Positions 6,237-13,449 of a DNA stretch of 22,648 nucleotides are shown piece by piece. The stretch is from IMG/VR virus record IMGVR_UViG_3300046462_000676, positions 1-22,648 of that record; one strand, given 5' to 3'. Source of the DNA: a virus. Position numbers and translations under genes: made by a program. Position 1 is the first letter of the stretch. The number at the start of each line of letters is the position of its first letter. The notes beneath the pieces are model-generated. The model was not told the DNA's origin and did no database searches. It saw nothing but the letters and a program-made list of their open reading frames with translations.

Positions 6237-7513
6237 CCCATCCTCCCCTTGGGCGGAACCAGCCCATATGCCTTGATTTTCTCCAGACGGCCCTTGCCGC
6301 CGCCAGAAGCATGCTCAATCGGATACGCTCGACCGCCGTGCTTGCGGCCCATCGGCCCGCCCGGAGGCGGCATCGGCATTGGCGGCGGCGCGCCCGGAGG
6401 CGGTCCGCCCATCGCGCCGCCCGGAGGCAAGCCAGGCGGGGGCGCGGGAGGCGGCACAGGAACCGCCCCCGGCCCCGGCGGCGGCCCTGCCAGCGGGGGA
6501 GGAGGTCCGCCGCCGGCATCGGGAGGAGAGGCGCCACCAGGTTGGCCAATGATAATATTGATGTTGGTCTTGCCCTTGGTCTTGCCGCCGCTGGCGTAGC
6601 CATCGCGCGGACCGAGCTTGACGTTGGGGTCGTAGACGCCGCCGCCATCCTTGCGCGCCTTGCCGCCGCGCTTGGCGCCAAGGCCCGGAGGCGGGCCGGC
6701 TTGATCGTCGGGAGGCGGGGCCGCTTCCGCTTCCTCGTCATCCGGAGGCGGCATCGGCGGACCCTTCTTGTGCTTCTTCGACTTTTTGTGCTCGTGCATC
6801 AGAGCCTCAAGCAACGCCTCCTTGATGTCGGGGCCTTGCTCTGCGCCGGCGGGCGTCGCTTCGGGCGGGCCGGGAGGCGGACCGGCGTCGGCAGGTGACG
6901 GAAGCGGGCCGCCGTCAGCCTTGTGATGCGCGACCAGCTTCTTGGCGCACTTCTCGTCTTCGGCCTTGTGCGGGTGACCGCCCTTCGCCATGCCAAACAT
7001 ATGGCCGCTGCCGCCGGCGGTGGCTTTGACGGGACCGTCCGCGCCAACGCCAGCTTGCTGGGCCGCAGCCGCCATCGGCTTCTGCGCATCCTGCGCCGCC
7101 AGATTGGTGATTGCAGTCTGGCCGCCGATCGGCCCAGCGCCGCCGCCGCCAAACTTGCCGCTCCTGCCGCCGCTCTTCATGCCGCCCTTGCGCTCGACGT
7201 GACCTTCGCGATCGTTGTCGGCTGTCTTGATGCTGCTGTTGAAGATGGCGTTGCCGAAAGCCTGGGCCATGCCGCCGCTTTTGCGCGCGGCGCGCCCGCC
7301 GTGCTTGAAGCCCGCAGCGCCGAGGACGGCGCCGCCGCTTTTGAAGGCTCGCCTCGATAGCGGGCGCGGGCCTTGAGCCTTATCGGCGTGAATCGGATCC
7401 TGCTCGACGTCGCCAAAACTTGAACAGTCGACCTTGCCTGCGGACGAGGCCGTCCCCAAACGCTCGGCCTTGGCGCGCATCGCGGCGCGAAACTTTTTGC
7501 TGTCCTCAGACAT
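6233..7513 (-). CDS. Gly/Pro/Lys-rich low-complexity protein with KHGGRA motifs
   Basis: A 426-residue, mostly disordered protein; ATG 7513 has AAGGGA 8 bases upstream. It carries recurring basic Gly motifs: KSGGAV (58-63), HGGRAARKSGG (71-81), MAKGGH (175-180), KRGGKARKDGG (281-291) and KHGGRAYPIEHASGGG (391-406). A Lys/His block lies at 237-250 (MHEHKKSKKHKKG) and long Pro/Gly tracts at 325-390. The end, GKGRLEKIKAYGLVPPKG, resembles the conserved terminus of low-complexity proteins in other alphaproteobacterial phages (a GRLEKI-YG tail). No enzyme domain is visible. It could bind DNA or other head proteins, or be carried in the virion. Coding is certain; the function is unknown. Confidence 0.75.
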   Translation of the reverse strand: MSEDSKKFRAAMRAKAERLGTASSAGKVDCSSFGDVEQDPIHADKAQGPRPLSRRAFKSGGAVLGAAGFKHGGRAARKSGGMAQAFGNAIFNSSIKTADNDREGHVERKGGMKSGGRSGKFGGGGAGPIGGQTAITNLAAQDAQKPMAAAAQQAGVGADGPVKATAGGSGHMFGMAKGGHPHKAEDEKCAKKLVAHHKADGGPLPSPADAGPPPGPPEATPAGAEQGPDIKEALLEALMHEHKKSKKHKKGPPMPPPDDEEAEAAPPPDDQAGPPPGLGAKRGGKARKDGGGVYDPNVKLGPRDGYASGGKTKGKTNINIIIGQPGGASPPDAGGGPPPPLAGPPPGPGAVPVPPPAPPPGLPPGGAMGGPPPGAPPPMPMPPPGGPMGRKHGGRAYPIEHASGGGKGRLEKIKAYGLVPPKGRMG

Positions 7514-7557
7514 CAGGGTTTTCCCTTCTCGGATTGCGGCTTACCGGAGCCGTGGGG

Positions 7558-7812
7558 TTATGGCTTGGGCAACTTCAGCGAGCCTGACGACAGCAGGCAA
7601 CTGATGAGGTCGAAGACCACATAGATGACAAAGATGACGATCACCGCCCAGACAATGATCTTGACGATCTGCAGGACGACGCCGACAGCGCCGCCCAAAT
7701 CCCCGACTTGAGCCAGCACCCAAGGCACGAAAAGTTGGAGGATGGCGATGAGAGCGCCGACGATGACGACCCAAATGAGCAAGTTCTCAAGCCAGGCGAG
7801 CGAGAAACACAT
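7558..7812 (-). CDS. Small two-helix membrane protein, possible holin
   Basis: An 84-residue protein. The upstream ATG at 7821 directly abuts the GAAGG site, while the ATG at 7812 (MCFSLAWLENLL) is 9 bases from it and is the better start. Two hydrophobic segments are visible, about residues 8-32 (LLIWVVIVGALIAILQLFVP) and 42-70 (VVLQIVKIIVWAVIVIFVIY), with a short C-terminal tail SCLLSSGSLKLPKP. Small size, two membrane segments and a phage late operon fit a class II-type holin, which times lysis by opening the inner membrane. No endolysin or spanin is next to it in this window, so another membrane role is possible. Confidence 0.6.
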   Translation of the reverse strand: MCFSLAWLENLLIWVVIVGALIAILQLFVPWVLAQVGDLGGAVGVVLQIVKIIVWAVIVIFVIYVVFDLISCLLSSGSLKLPKP

Positions 7813-7847
7813 CGGCGTCATCCTTCAAGCTAAATCACCGTATCAGG

Positions 7848-9482
7848 TTAATTCGACCGTGTCGCGGCCAATGCTTTGGCGACTGCGCCGCCACAGGCGT
7901 ATCCGGGCGGCAAGATCAGCCCCGACTGCCGGGGTGCTTGCGGCGCAAGTGCTCCGGGAGGTCCATTTCCTGTTCCGCCGATAATTCCTTGGGGGGCTGG
8001 CCCGCGTGATCCAGGGCCAGGTACGAGTCCCGGTCCACTGGCACCCCGAACCGGTGCATCAGGCGCTCCAGAGGTGTCGTGCCACTCCGGTGGCCGGATC
8101 CCCCCTGCGAAGTCGTGGATTTCTTTGCGGACATCGTCGATTCCTTTTCTTCCGTGCTTGTAGTCGTTCCAGATGCTGTCGATATGGGCGTTGTTTTTAT
8201 CAGTTTTGAAGGTGTCGGGAAACAATCCCCTGATCGCCTCCCACGTAATCGATTGCATTTCGCGAGGCAGTATACCGCGCTCTTTGGCGGCTTGGCGATA
8301 GGCGTCGGCATAGAGCGGATAGGTTCCGTTCACGCCGGTGGCGTTGGAGCCGCCAGCGCCCGGAACGCCCTTGCCGGCGTAGTTGCTGAAATTGTGCGCC
8401 ACCTCAAGCGAATTGCCCGACAGCGCGCGCAGTAGGCCGGCGGCGACCGCATGGGTGTCGATGGTGACGTCGCCATGCTGCGAGTTGGGGTCGAGAATAT
8501 TGTTGTAGAAATTGCGGACCTTGTGGCGCTCGCCCATCAGACGGTTCATGAAGGTCGGCTCGCCGTTGCTCTCGATCGCCTGCACCGCCTTGCCGATCTC
8601 GCCCAGCGAACCCCAGCCCGCCCGCGATGGCGAGCCGTCGGCGTTGCGGGCGATTTCGCCAAAGTGGCCTTCAGGCGTGGCGATCTTGTAGCCGGGATCG
8701 CCATGGGTCTGATCGTGCATCCGGATCCACAGCGCCTTCATGACCGCGCGCTCGTCGCGAGGGATGTGACCCATTTGATCAATTTCGCCCAGCGACTTGC
8801 CTCTAATCGCCTGGAAGATTGGCTCGTTCTTCTCGGTGGCCAGCTTGTCCAGGCCGCGATAAGTGCCCTCCATCTCAGGCGAGAAGGTTTCGCCGTGGTA
8901 GGCGTTATTGCCGCGCCCCTTCATCGCATGCAACACGCGCTCGGCCAGCGACACGTTCTGAAACCAGTCTTTCTGCGGCGACAGCGCGGCCAGCGCGCCG
9001 GCGGCTGACGCCTCCGAAACGCCGTATTTCTTGGCCCACTCCTTGGCCAGCTTGTTGGCGCCGTCGTACCACAGCTTGGATCGCTGGCGAGTTTCGTCGG
9101 GCACCTGGTCGTGTAGCCACAGCAGGTTGTCCTTGACGTGCTTGATGAAATGCTCGGACAGATCCTGGTTCGACAGCTTGCTCGCGTCTTTCGAAACATT
9201 CGGATAATGCCGCAGGATGTCGACGTTCTTGTCGAACAGCGCCGGCGTCGCGCGCAGCGCCGCCATGTTGACGGTGCGCGGCCCTGGCCCCAGATCGAGC
9301 GGCTTGGCGCCCGTCGCCAGCCGGGTGTCGATGCGGGCCGGGTGATCGCCAGGCATGATGATCTGGGGAATGTCCTTGACGACGCCGCCTTTGGCCATCG
9401 GCGCGCCGCCGCCGACGACATGAGGCAGCTTGTCATAAAGAGCCTTGGCCGTCAGGAGCGCAGCGCGGATGGGCTTGTTCAT
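7848..9482 (-). CDS. DUF7178-like phage protein, possible virion-carried enzyme
   Basis: A 544-residue protein translated through an ATGA overlap with the portal gene. Residues 1-60 include a Gly-rich GGGAPMAKGGVV; the tail (about 470-544) is Pro/Gly-rich and ends near CGGAVAKAL. The core has three recognisable blocks: residues 138-173 (WYDGANKLAKEWAKKYGVS, then AAGALAALSPQKDW), 320-351 (KVRNFYNNILDP, then VTIDTHAVAAGLLRAL) and 388-422 (YPLYADAYRQAAKERGILP, then QSITWEAIRGLFP). These blocks match my memory of a phage and mobile-element family called DUF7178, of unknown function. The order SPQ, RN and IDTHA resembles the layout of helix-hairpin-helix DNA glycosylases, but this is only a pattern. 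The site next to the portal suggests a protein packaged in, or ejected from, the head. Confidence 0.65.
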   Translation of the reverse strand: MNKPIRAALLTAKALYDKLPHVVGGGAPMAKGGVVKDIPQIIMPGDHPARIDTRLATGAKPLDLGPGPRTVNMAALRATPALFDKNVDILRHYPNVSKDASKLSNQDLSEHFIKHVKDNLLWLHDQVPDETRQRSKLWYDGANKLAKEWAKKYGVSEASAAGALAALSPQKDWFQNVSLAERVLHAMKGRGNNAYHGETFSPEMEGTYRGLDKLATEKNEPIFQAIRGKSLGEIDQMGHIPRDERAVMKALWIRMHDQTHGDPGYKIATPEGHFGEIARNADGSPSRAGWGSLGEIGKAVQAIESNGEPTFMNRLMGERHKVRNFYNNILDPNSQHGDVTIDTHAVAAGLLRALSGNSLEVAHNFSNYAGKGVPGAGGSNATGVNGTYPLYADAYRQAAKERGILPREMQSITWEAIRGLFPDTFKTDKNNAHIDSIWNDYKHGRKGIDDVRKEIHDFAGGIRPPEWHDTSGAPDAPVRGASGPGLVPGPGSRGPAPQGIIGGTGNGPPGALAPQAPRQSGLILPPGYACGGAVAKALAATRSN

Positions 9483-12013
9483 TTGCTCTTACCCTTCGGC
9501 TTGGCGGCTGGCTTCGGACGGGGTTTGGCCTTGGCGACCGCGATCGCCGCCGTCTTCTTCACGCCCTCCAGTTCCTTCTCGTGCGCGTGGGTCTTTTCGA
9601 CAATCTCGTGCTCATGCGCCTGCTCGCGGCCCATCAGGGCGTGATCGTGGTGCATTTCCTCCTGGGTGCGCGCGTTCTCGGCGTGGCTGTCCATGACCTG
9701 CTTGGCCATGTCGATCGTTTCCGCCCTCGTCTTGAGGCGCTGCTCGTCGTCGTGGTGGGCGTCCTTCATCGACATTTCGCCCAGTTTCAACTGAACTTCC
9801 TGCTGGCGGGTCTGGGCGTTCAGCAGGTCAGCCTGGGCCTTGGCCCCCATGACGGACTGGTGGGTGTCGGCCTGCTGCGCATGCGCGTTGGCCTTGATGC
9901 GCTCCGATTCGGCGCGGTGCTGATCGACCGGCGTATCCTGCTGGACCTGGCCGGTTTCGTCCATGCCCATGGTCTGGGCTTCCGCCATCAGGTTCATGGC
10001 GCGCGCGCCAGATTCCTTGGCTTTCGCCTGGGCGGTGACCATCGCCGCCTGCGCGGTGAGGGTCTTGGCCGCCGTCTCGGCCTGCTGCTGGACGATTTGC
10101 GGAGGAGGCGCAGCCTGGGCCGCCGGCGGCGCCATGAATTGCTGCGGATTGTTCCAGCCCAGCGCCTGCAGCGCCGCCGTGTCGATCGCGATCGGGTCGT
10201 ACATGGTGGGGTTCTGCTGCTGCAACTGCTTGAGCGCCATGATCTTCATCACGCGCTGGCCATGGCTGGCGGTGTTCGGATCGGCCTGCGGGGTCAGATC
10301 GGCCAGATCGAGCGCGGCGCGGAAATTCTGCTCGTCCCATGGCGCGGACGGCTTCTTGTTGCGCTGCCAGAACGCCTTGGGGTTTTCCTTGAAGCAGCGT
10401 ATCAGCAGGCGAAATTCTTGCGACTGAGCCGAGTGCATGCGCTTGTGGACGTTGTTGAGCACCTTCTGGGCCTGCTCGATCATCGCCAGGATGGTGCCGA
10501 CGGGAATGTCAGCCTTGCCTTCGCCGGTGGGCAGTTCGGCGGTGCCGCCGCTGCGCTGGCCGGTCTGCGCCATGTCTTGCACCAGCGCCATCAAAGCTTG
10601 AGACGGCGGCTGGTAAGGAAGCGGCATAATCGCCTGACTGATGGGAAGACCGCCCGTCTTGACGAGAACGCCGCCGCCCGGCGGGACGCGGAAGATGTTG
10701 GTGTTCTGACGCGCGCCCGTGTCAGCCATGAGAAAGCCGGGAAAGTTATTAAACATTCCAGCATCCAGAAGCTCACGCCAAGCAGCAGTAACAGCGTTGG
10801 TAGTGTTCCCCAATATATGGAGCAGGCCAATGTCGTAGAATCCCAATCCTGGCACGAAAATATATTTGACGAAGGTTTCGCGAGCTTCAGGAAGCTCCTT
10901 CGTGTCTTCATCGTAGTTGCGGACGATTGAAAGGATTTTGCGGCTGGAGAGATCGATGGTGACCCGGTAGGGGATTTCGAGGCCGGTGATCTTGCCCTTG
11001 TATTTGTGCTCATAGCCTTTGAGGTCGAGTTCGCAATAGCACTCGTAGATCTCGCGGTCACGGTCGTCGGGCCTCGTGGTGGTGGCCTGGATCCCTTGCT
11101 GGTTTTTGGCTGCTTCCTGGGCCGCGTCGAGGCTCTGCGGCTTGGGCGTGTCGAGATCGACGTCGCGGTAAGCGCCAATAATCTGCATGCGCTTGACCGT
11201 CGAAGGCCGCATCATGGAACGATGGGTAACACGCTTGGCGTTCGCAAGATCAGTCGCAGCGTCGTTGACGATGAGGTCATTAGCATCGACGGATTCGCTG
11301 ACCGGTCGGTTCCGTAAGGGACAATTGTAGACCTTTTTGAAGGCTGTCCCGCCAAATCCGAGCAGCAGGAACATCTTGTCGGTGTCGGGATAGTATTCGG
11401 TCGCGGTGACTGTGAGGTAGTGATTGAGGTCTTTTTCAAGGGCGGTCGCCAGTGCGTCACGAGGAAGGTTGGAGTTGCTGCCGTCGTCGCGGATCTTGAT
11501 CGGCCCGTCGGTCGGCAGCATTTCGGAGCGGGCGTTGGCCTGGAAGCGGAGCACGGCCTCCTGCAGCAGCGGATGCCGCACTTTTGACATGCCGTCGACC
11601 GGAGCGCCATCGGCGGCGCTTTGAAGATTGGGAATTTCGATCTTGAAGCCCAGCAGCTTGATGCCCTGGGCGCGCTCCTCGATCCAGTCGTTGCGGCTCG
11701 ACAGATCCTCATCAATGCCGCGCAGCAGGTCGTCAGCGATCGCGCTGAGATCGTCTTCCTTGATCTTCTCGGCCAAATTGGCGAACCAGCCGACGTTTTG
11801 TTCCGGTTTGTCGACCAGCGACCGGCCATCGAGGGAGACAGTGACGCTGCCGTCGGGATGCTCGATCTTGATGACGGCGCCGGCGTCGTCCATTTCGGGA
11901 ACGCCGGGCGGATTATGCACATCATGCTTGATGGAAAGGCCCGGCGAGATAGCCGGCGGCGCGCCGCCGTTGGTCTGGCGGATGTTCAGGGGCAAGCCCG
12001 GCACCAAAGGCAT
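9479..12013 (-). CDS. Portal protein (P22/N4-like)
   Basis: An 844-residue protein; ATG 12013 has GAGAGGA 7 bases upstream. A ring of twelve such subunits forms the DNA entry channel of the head and the docking site for terminase and tail. Features: a charged N-terminal part, then YYPDTDKMFLLLGFGGTAFKK, then DANDLIVNDAATDLANAKRVTHRSMM (about 240-270), TRPDDRDREIYECYCELDLKGYEHKYK, a Gly-rich GFYDIGLLHILGNTTNAVTAAWRELLDAG, and a helix-rich region with GTILAMIEQAQKVLNNVHKRM. These match portals of the large P22/N4 type. Residues about 620-815 form a long Gln/Ala/His-rich coiled coil like the P22 portal barrel, ending in a Lys/Pro tail. The length slightly exceeds that of P22 gp1 (725 residues). 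A promoter-like site lies upstream. Confidence 0.88.
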   Translation of the reverse strand: MPLVPGLPLNIRQTNGGAPPAISPGLSIKHDVHNPPGVPEMDDAGAVIKIEHPDGSVTVSLDGRSLVDKPEQNVGWFANLAEKIKEDDLSAIADDLLRGIDEDLSSRNDWIEERAQGIKLLGFKIEIPNLQSAADGAPVDGMSKVRHPLLQEAVLRFQANARSEMLPTDGPIKIRDDGSNSNLPRDALATALEKDLNHYLTVTATEYYPDTDKMFLLLGFGGTAFKKVYNCPLRNRPVSESVDANDLIVNDAATDLANAKRVTHRSMMRPSTVKRMQIIGAYRDVDLDTPKPQSLDAAQEAAKNQQGIQATTTRPDDRDREIYECYCELDLKGYEHKYKGKITGLEIPYRVTIDLSSRKILSIVRNYDEDTKELPEARETFVKYIFVPGLGFYDIGLLHILGNTTNAVTAAWRELLDAGMFNNFPGFLMADTGARQNTNIFRVPPGGGVLVKTGGLPISQAIMPLPYQPPSQALMALVQDMAQTGQRSGGTAELPTGEGKADIPVGTILAMIEQAQKVLNNVHKRMHSAQSQEFRLLIRCFKENPKAFWQRNKKPSAPWDEQNFRAALDLADLTPQADPNTASHGQRVMKIMALKQLQQQNPTMYDPIAIDTAALQALGWNNPQQFMAPPAAQAAPPPQIVQQQAETAAKTLTAQAAMVTAQAKAKESGARAMNLMAEAQTMGMDETGQVQQDTPVDQHRAESERIKANAHAQQADTHQSVMGAKAQADLLNAQTRQQEVQLKLGEMSMKDAHHDDEQRLKTRAETIDMAKQVMDSHAENARTQEEMHHDHALMGREQAHEHEIVEKTHAHEKELEGVKKTAAIAVAKAKPRPKPAAKPKGKSK

Positions 12014-12042
12014 GGCGCGTCCTCTCTGGAAAAGCAGAAGGG

Positions 12043-12071
12043 ACTATAACGCCTATTTCAAATATCGCCAA
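12043..12071 (-). promoter_or_regulatory. Candidate sigma-70-like promoter for the portal gene
   Basis: On the minus strand TTGGCG (12071-12066) and TATAGT (12048-12043) are 17 bases apart, matching 4/6 and 5/6 of the consensus. The -10 box is 30 bases before the portal ATG, allowing a short leader. It overlaps the end of the preceding small gene. Confidence 0.45.
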
Positions 12072-12273
12072 TGTATGGCAGCGGCGTCAGATCATAGGCC
12101 TTCTGGAACCGCTTTAGTCCCTCGCGAGCCGCTTCATCCTCGTCGTCGGCAATGATGGTGTATTCAGCCTTGACCAGCGGTTCGCCGCCCTCGACATGGA
12201 CGTCGAACAGGTGAGACGGTCGCCCGCCGGGCATCAGATGATTATCGACTGTGCATTTCATCATGAAGCTCAT
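12058..12273 (-). CDS. Small protein of unknown function
   Basis: A 71-residue protein starting MSFMMKCTVDNHLMPGG. GGGGA lies 8 bases before the ATG at 12273, inside the end of the membrane-protein gene, with which it overlaps by 32 bases. Residues 20-55 look like a small alpha/beta unit (HLFDVHVEGGE, YTIIADDEDEAAREGLKRF), reminiscent of short phage proteins that adopt a compact beta-beta-alpha fold. It is the last of the accessory chain before the portal. I cannot assign a function; anti-defence or regulatory roles are possible but not shown. Confidence 0.6.
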   Translation of the reverse strand: MSFMMKCTVDNHLMPGGRPSHLFDVHVEGGEPLVKAEYTIIADDEDEAAREGLKRFQKAYDLTPLPYIGDI

Positions 12274-12385
12274 CTTCGTAATCCCCGTGTCGAGCGGCGC
12301 GCTCGTCGCGCCGCCCCTTGTTGTAGGAGAGGCGGGCGACGAGCAGCAGGATGAAGACCGAAATGGCGATATCGAGCGCAGTCAT
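12242..12385 (-). CDS. 47-residue single-pass membrane protein
   Basis: A tiny protein, MTALDIAISVFILLLVARLS, then a strongly charged tail (KGRRDERAARHGDYEDELHD). One hydrophobic helix (residues 4-18) should span the inner membrane with the charged tail in the cytoplasm. The start ATG 12385 overlaps the stop of the gp49-like gene (ATGA). The frame is open upstream, but the overlap and the AAGGGG just before it support this start. The function is unknown; it could help lysis or modify the host membrane. Confidence 0.6.
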   Translation of the reverse strand: MTALDIAISVFILLLVARLSYNKGRRDERAARHGDYEDELHDEMHSR

Positions 12386-12864
12386 AGCCCCTTCAGCACG
12401 TTGCGGAGGACGTAGCCCTCCAATGACCAAATCTTGCGGCGGGCGTCATCATAAGCGATGCGCCGGCCAATGGCGGCGTCGTAATTGGTTGGAGAGGCGC
12501 AGGCTGATTCGCCAACGACATGATATCCGTTCATCAGTTCGATGGCGCAGATCATGACGGTGGTGTCGGGAAAATTGTAGTATTTCACCTGGCGGATGCG
12601 CTGGTCGATGATTTCCGGCGTAATCCGGGGCGCAACCTTGCCGTTTTCACGGATTTGCATGTCAATTTGCTCTTCGGCTGCTCTGCTCATTGGGTCTTCT
12701 TCTCCTTCGGCCTGCCAAAGCCAGGCGTTGTTGCCGGCATAGTGATAGGCGCCGGCCTGGCCATCGTTATTCGAGGCCACCAAAACCTTGAAAGGCCTGT
12801 CGTGGGTCAGGCCCCGGTCGTTCAGCGGACCGCCTCTGCAAATTCCGTTCAAAACTTCGCTCAT
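12382..12864 (-). CDS. Phage_gp49/66-family protein with an extra N-terminal module
   Basis: A 160-residue frame starting at ATG 12864 (ATGA overlap with the upstream stop; AGGA 9 bases before). Residues 59-160 match the Phage gp49/66 family of short phage proteins: a Gln-ile-rich start, QIRQVKYYNFPDTTVMICAIELMNGYHVVGESACAS, then AIGRRIAYDDARRKIWSLEGYVL. Its role is not settled in any phage I know. Residues 1-58 are an additional module, NGICRGGP then a Trp-ended strand WLWQAEGEE, similar to the 63-residue protein at 13136-13327. The internal ATG at 12690 (residue 59) has a purine-rich GGAGAAGAAGA site upstream, so a shorter protein of normal family length may also be made. Confidence 0.75.
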   Translation of the reverse strand: MSEVLNGICRGGPLNDRGLTHDRPFKVLVASNNDGQAGAYHYAGNNAWLWQAEGEEDPMSRAAEEQIDMQIRENGKVAPRITPEIIDQRIRQVKYYNFPDTTVMICAIELMNGYHVVGESACASPTNYDAAIGRRIAYDDARRKIWSLEGYVLRNVLKGL

Positions 12865-13139
12865 GCTTTTAGTCCTGCTCCGGTGATCAATCGGCATGTG
12901 CCGTGGGTAGTGGGGGCGGCGCTGTCGGCAATCCACGACATGCAGCGCGTGGTGATGCAATTGAAAGCCTGGGTGATCTGGGCGTCGGTGTCGCCGTAGC
13001 GCAGCCTGACGCCGCGACTGGTCGTCATGTGATCAGCGCCGGCTATGGGAGAGACGTTGACGAACGGGCACCAGCACGTCTGCGCCATCGTGATCGGCAT
13101 GCCGGTGATGGGGGCGACTTTATCGGGAATGTCGGTCAT
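12861..13139 (-). CDS. Small Cys-motif phage protein
   Basis: A 92-residue protein started at ATG 13139 in an ATGA overlap; a longer upstream frame exists but the overlap decides the start. Cys residues occur at C22 and C24 (CWCP), C61 and C66 (NCITTRCMSWI) and C82 (GTCRL). The order CP, then CxxxxCMxW, then GxC recalls short phage and prophage proteins that I believe carry a Cys-bound metal, although I cannot name a family. The middle part (SRGVRLRYGDTDAQITQAF) is soluble. It belongs to the chain of overlapping accessory genes between TerL and portal. The function is unknown. Confidence 0.6.
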   Translation of the reverse strand: MTDIPDKVAPITGMPITMAQTCWCPFVNVSPIAGADHMTTSRGVRLRYGDTDAQITQAFNCITTRCMSWIADSAAPTTHGTCRLITGAGLKA

Positions 13140-13327
13140 TTCTTGCCCTCGTGGTGCAGTTCGACCCAATTCCAGTGGCCGACGCCGTCGTTGCAGTATT
13201 CATTGCCGTCGGGGGCGCAGACGAAACGCGACCCCGCCGTCAATGGCAGGCCTTTCCACGGGCCGTCGCGGCAGACGCCGGTCCATAGCTTGGTCGTTTT
13301 GATGGGTTCGGGCTTGAACGGGGTCAT
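13136..13327 (-). CDS. 63-residue protein with GVCRDGPWKG motif
   Basis: A small soluble protein joined to its neighbours by ATGA overlaps at both ends. The sequence MTPFKPEPIKTTKLWTGVCRDGPWKGLPL is followed by a strand with a Cys (SRFVCAP), GNEYC, and a Trp-ended strand HWNWVELHHEG. The plan G-(V/I)-C-R-x-G-P ... F-x-V ... Y ... W-x-W is shared with residues 7-54 of the gp49-like protein two genes downstream, so the two are probably paralogous modules. Its first residues (MTPFKPEP) also resemble MPPFKPAP in the 16338-16559 product. The function is unknown. Confidence 0.6.
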   Translation of the reverse strand: MTPFKPEPIKTTKLWTGVCRDGPWKGLPLTAGSRFVCAPDGNEYCNDGVGHWNWVELHHEGKK

Positions 13328-13449
13328 CGCGACTTCAATTCCTTCTTCAGCACCTTCGCCGCCGCCTTCAGTATCCTGATCTTGCGCTTCAATTCTTTCT
13401 TGCTGTCATCCTTGTAGGATGGTTGCCGAACCAATCGCAAATGTGTCAC
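13324..13449 (-). CDS. 41-residue basic helical peptide (GTG start)
   Basis: The frame is open much further upstream, but the GTG at 13449 forms a GTGA overlap with the stop of the Tad2-like gene, and its own stop overlaps the next start (ATGA). This gives a 41-residue peptide, MTHLRLVRQPSYKDDSKKEL then KRKIRILKAAAKVLKKEL, a strongly basic amphipathic helix. It may bind nucleic acid or a partner. It is supported mainly by the overlap architecture, so confidence is moderate. Confidence 0.5.
   Translation of the reverse strand: MTHLRLVRQPSYKDDSKKELKRKIRILKAAAKVLKKELKSR

Noticed and set aside
6016-6741. Minus-strand 241-residue frame overlapping the low-complexity protein
   Set aside because: Arg/Ala-rich reading of the +1 frame of the true gene; its start has no ribosome site.
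9581-10930. Plus-strand 449-residue open frame
   Set aside because: It lies exactly opposite the portal gene, whose codons and motifs are clear, and its product is an Arg/Leu/His-rich mirror typical of antisense frames in G+C-rich DNA.
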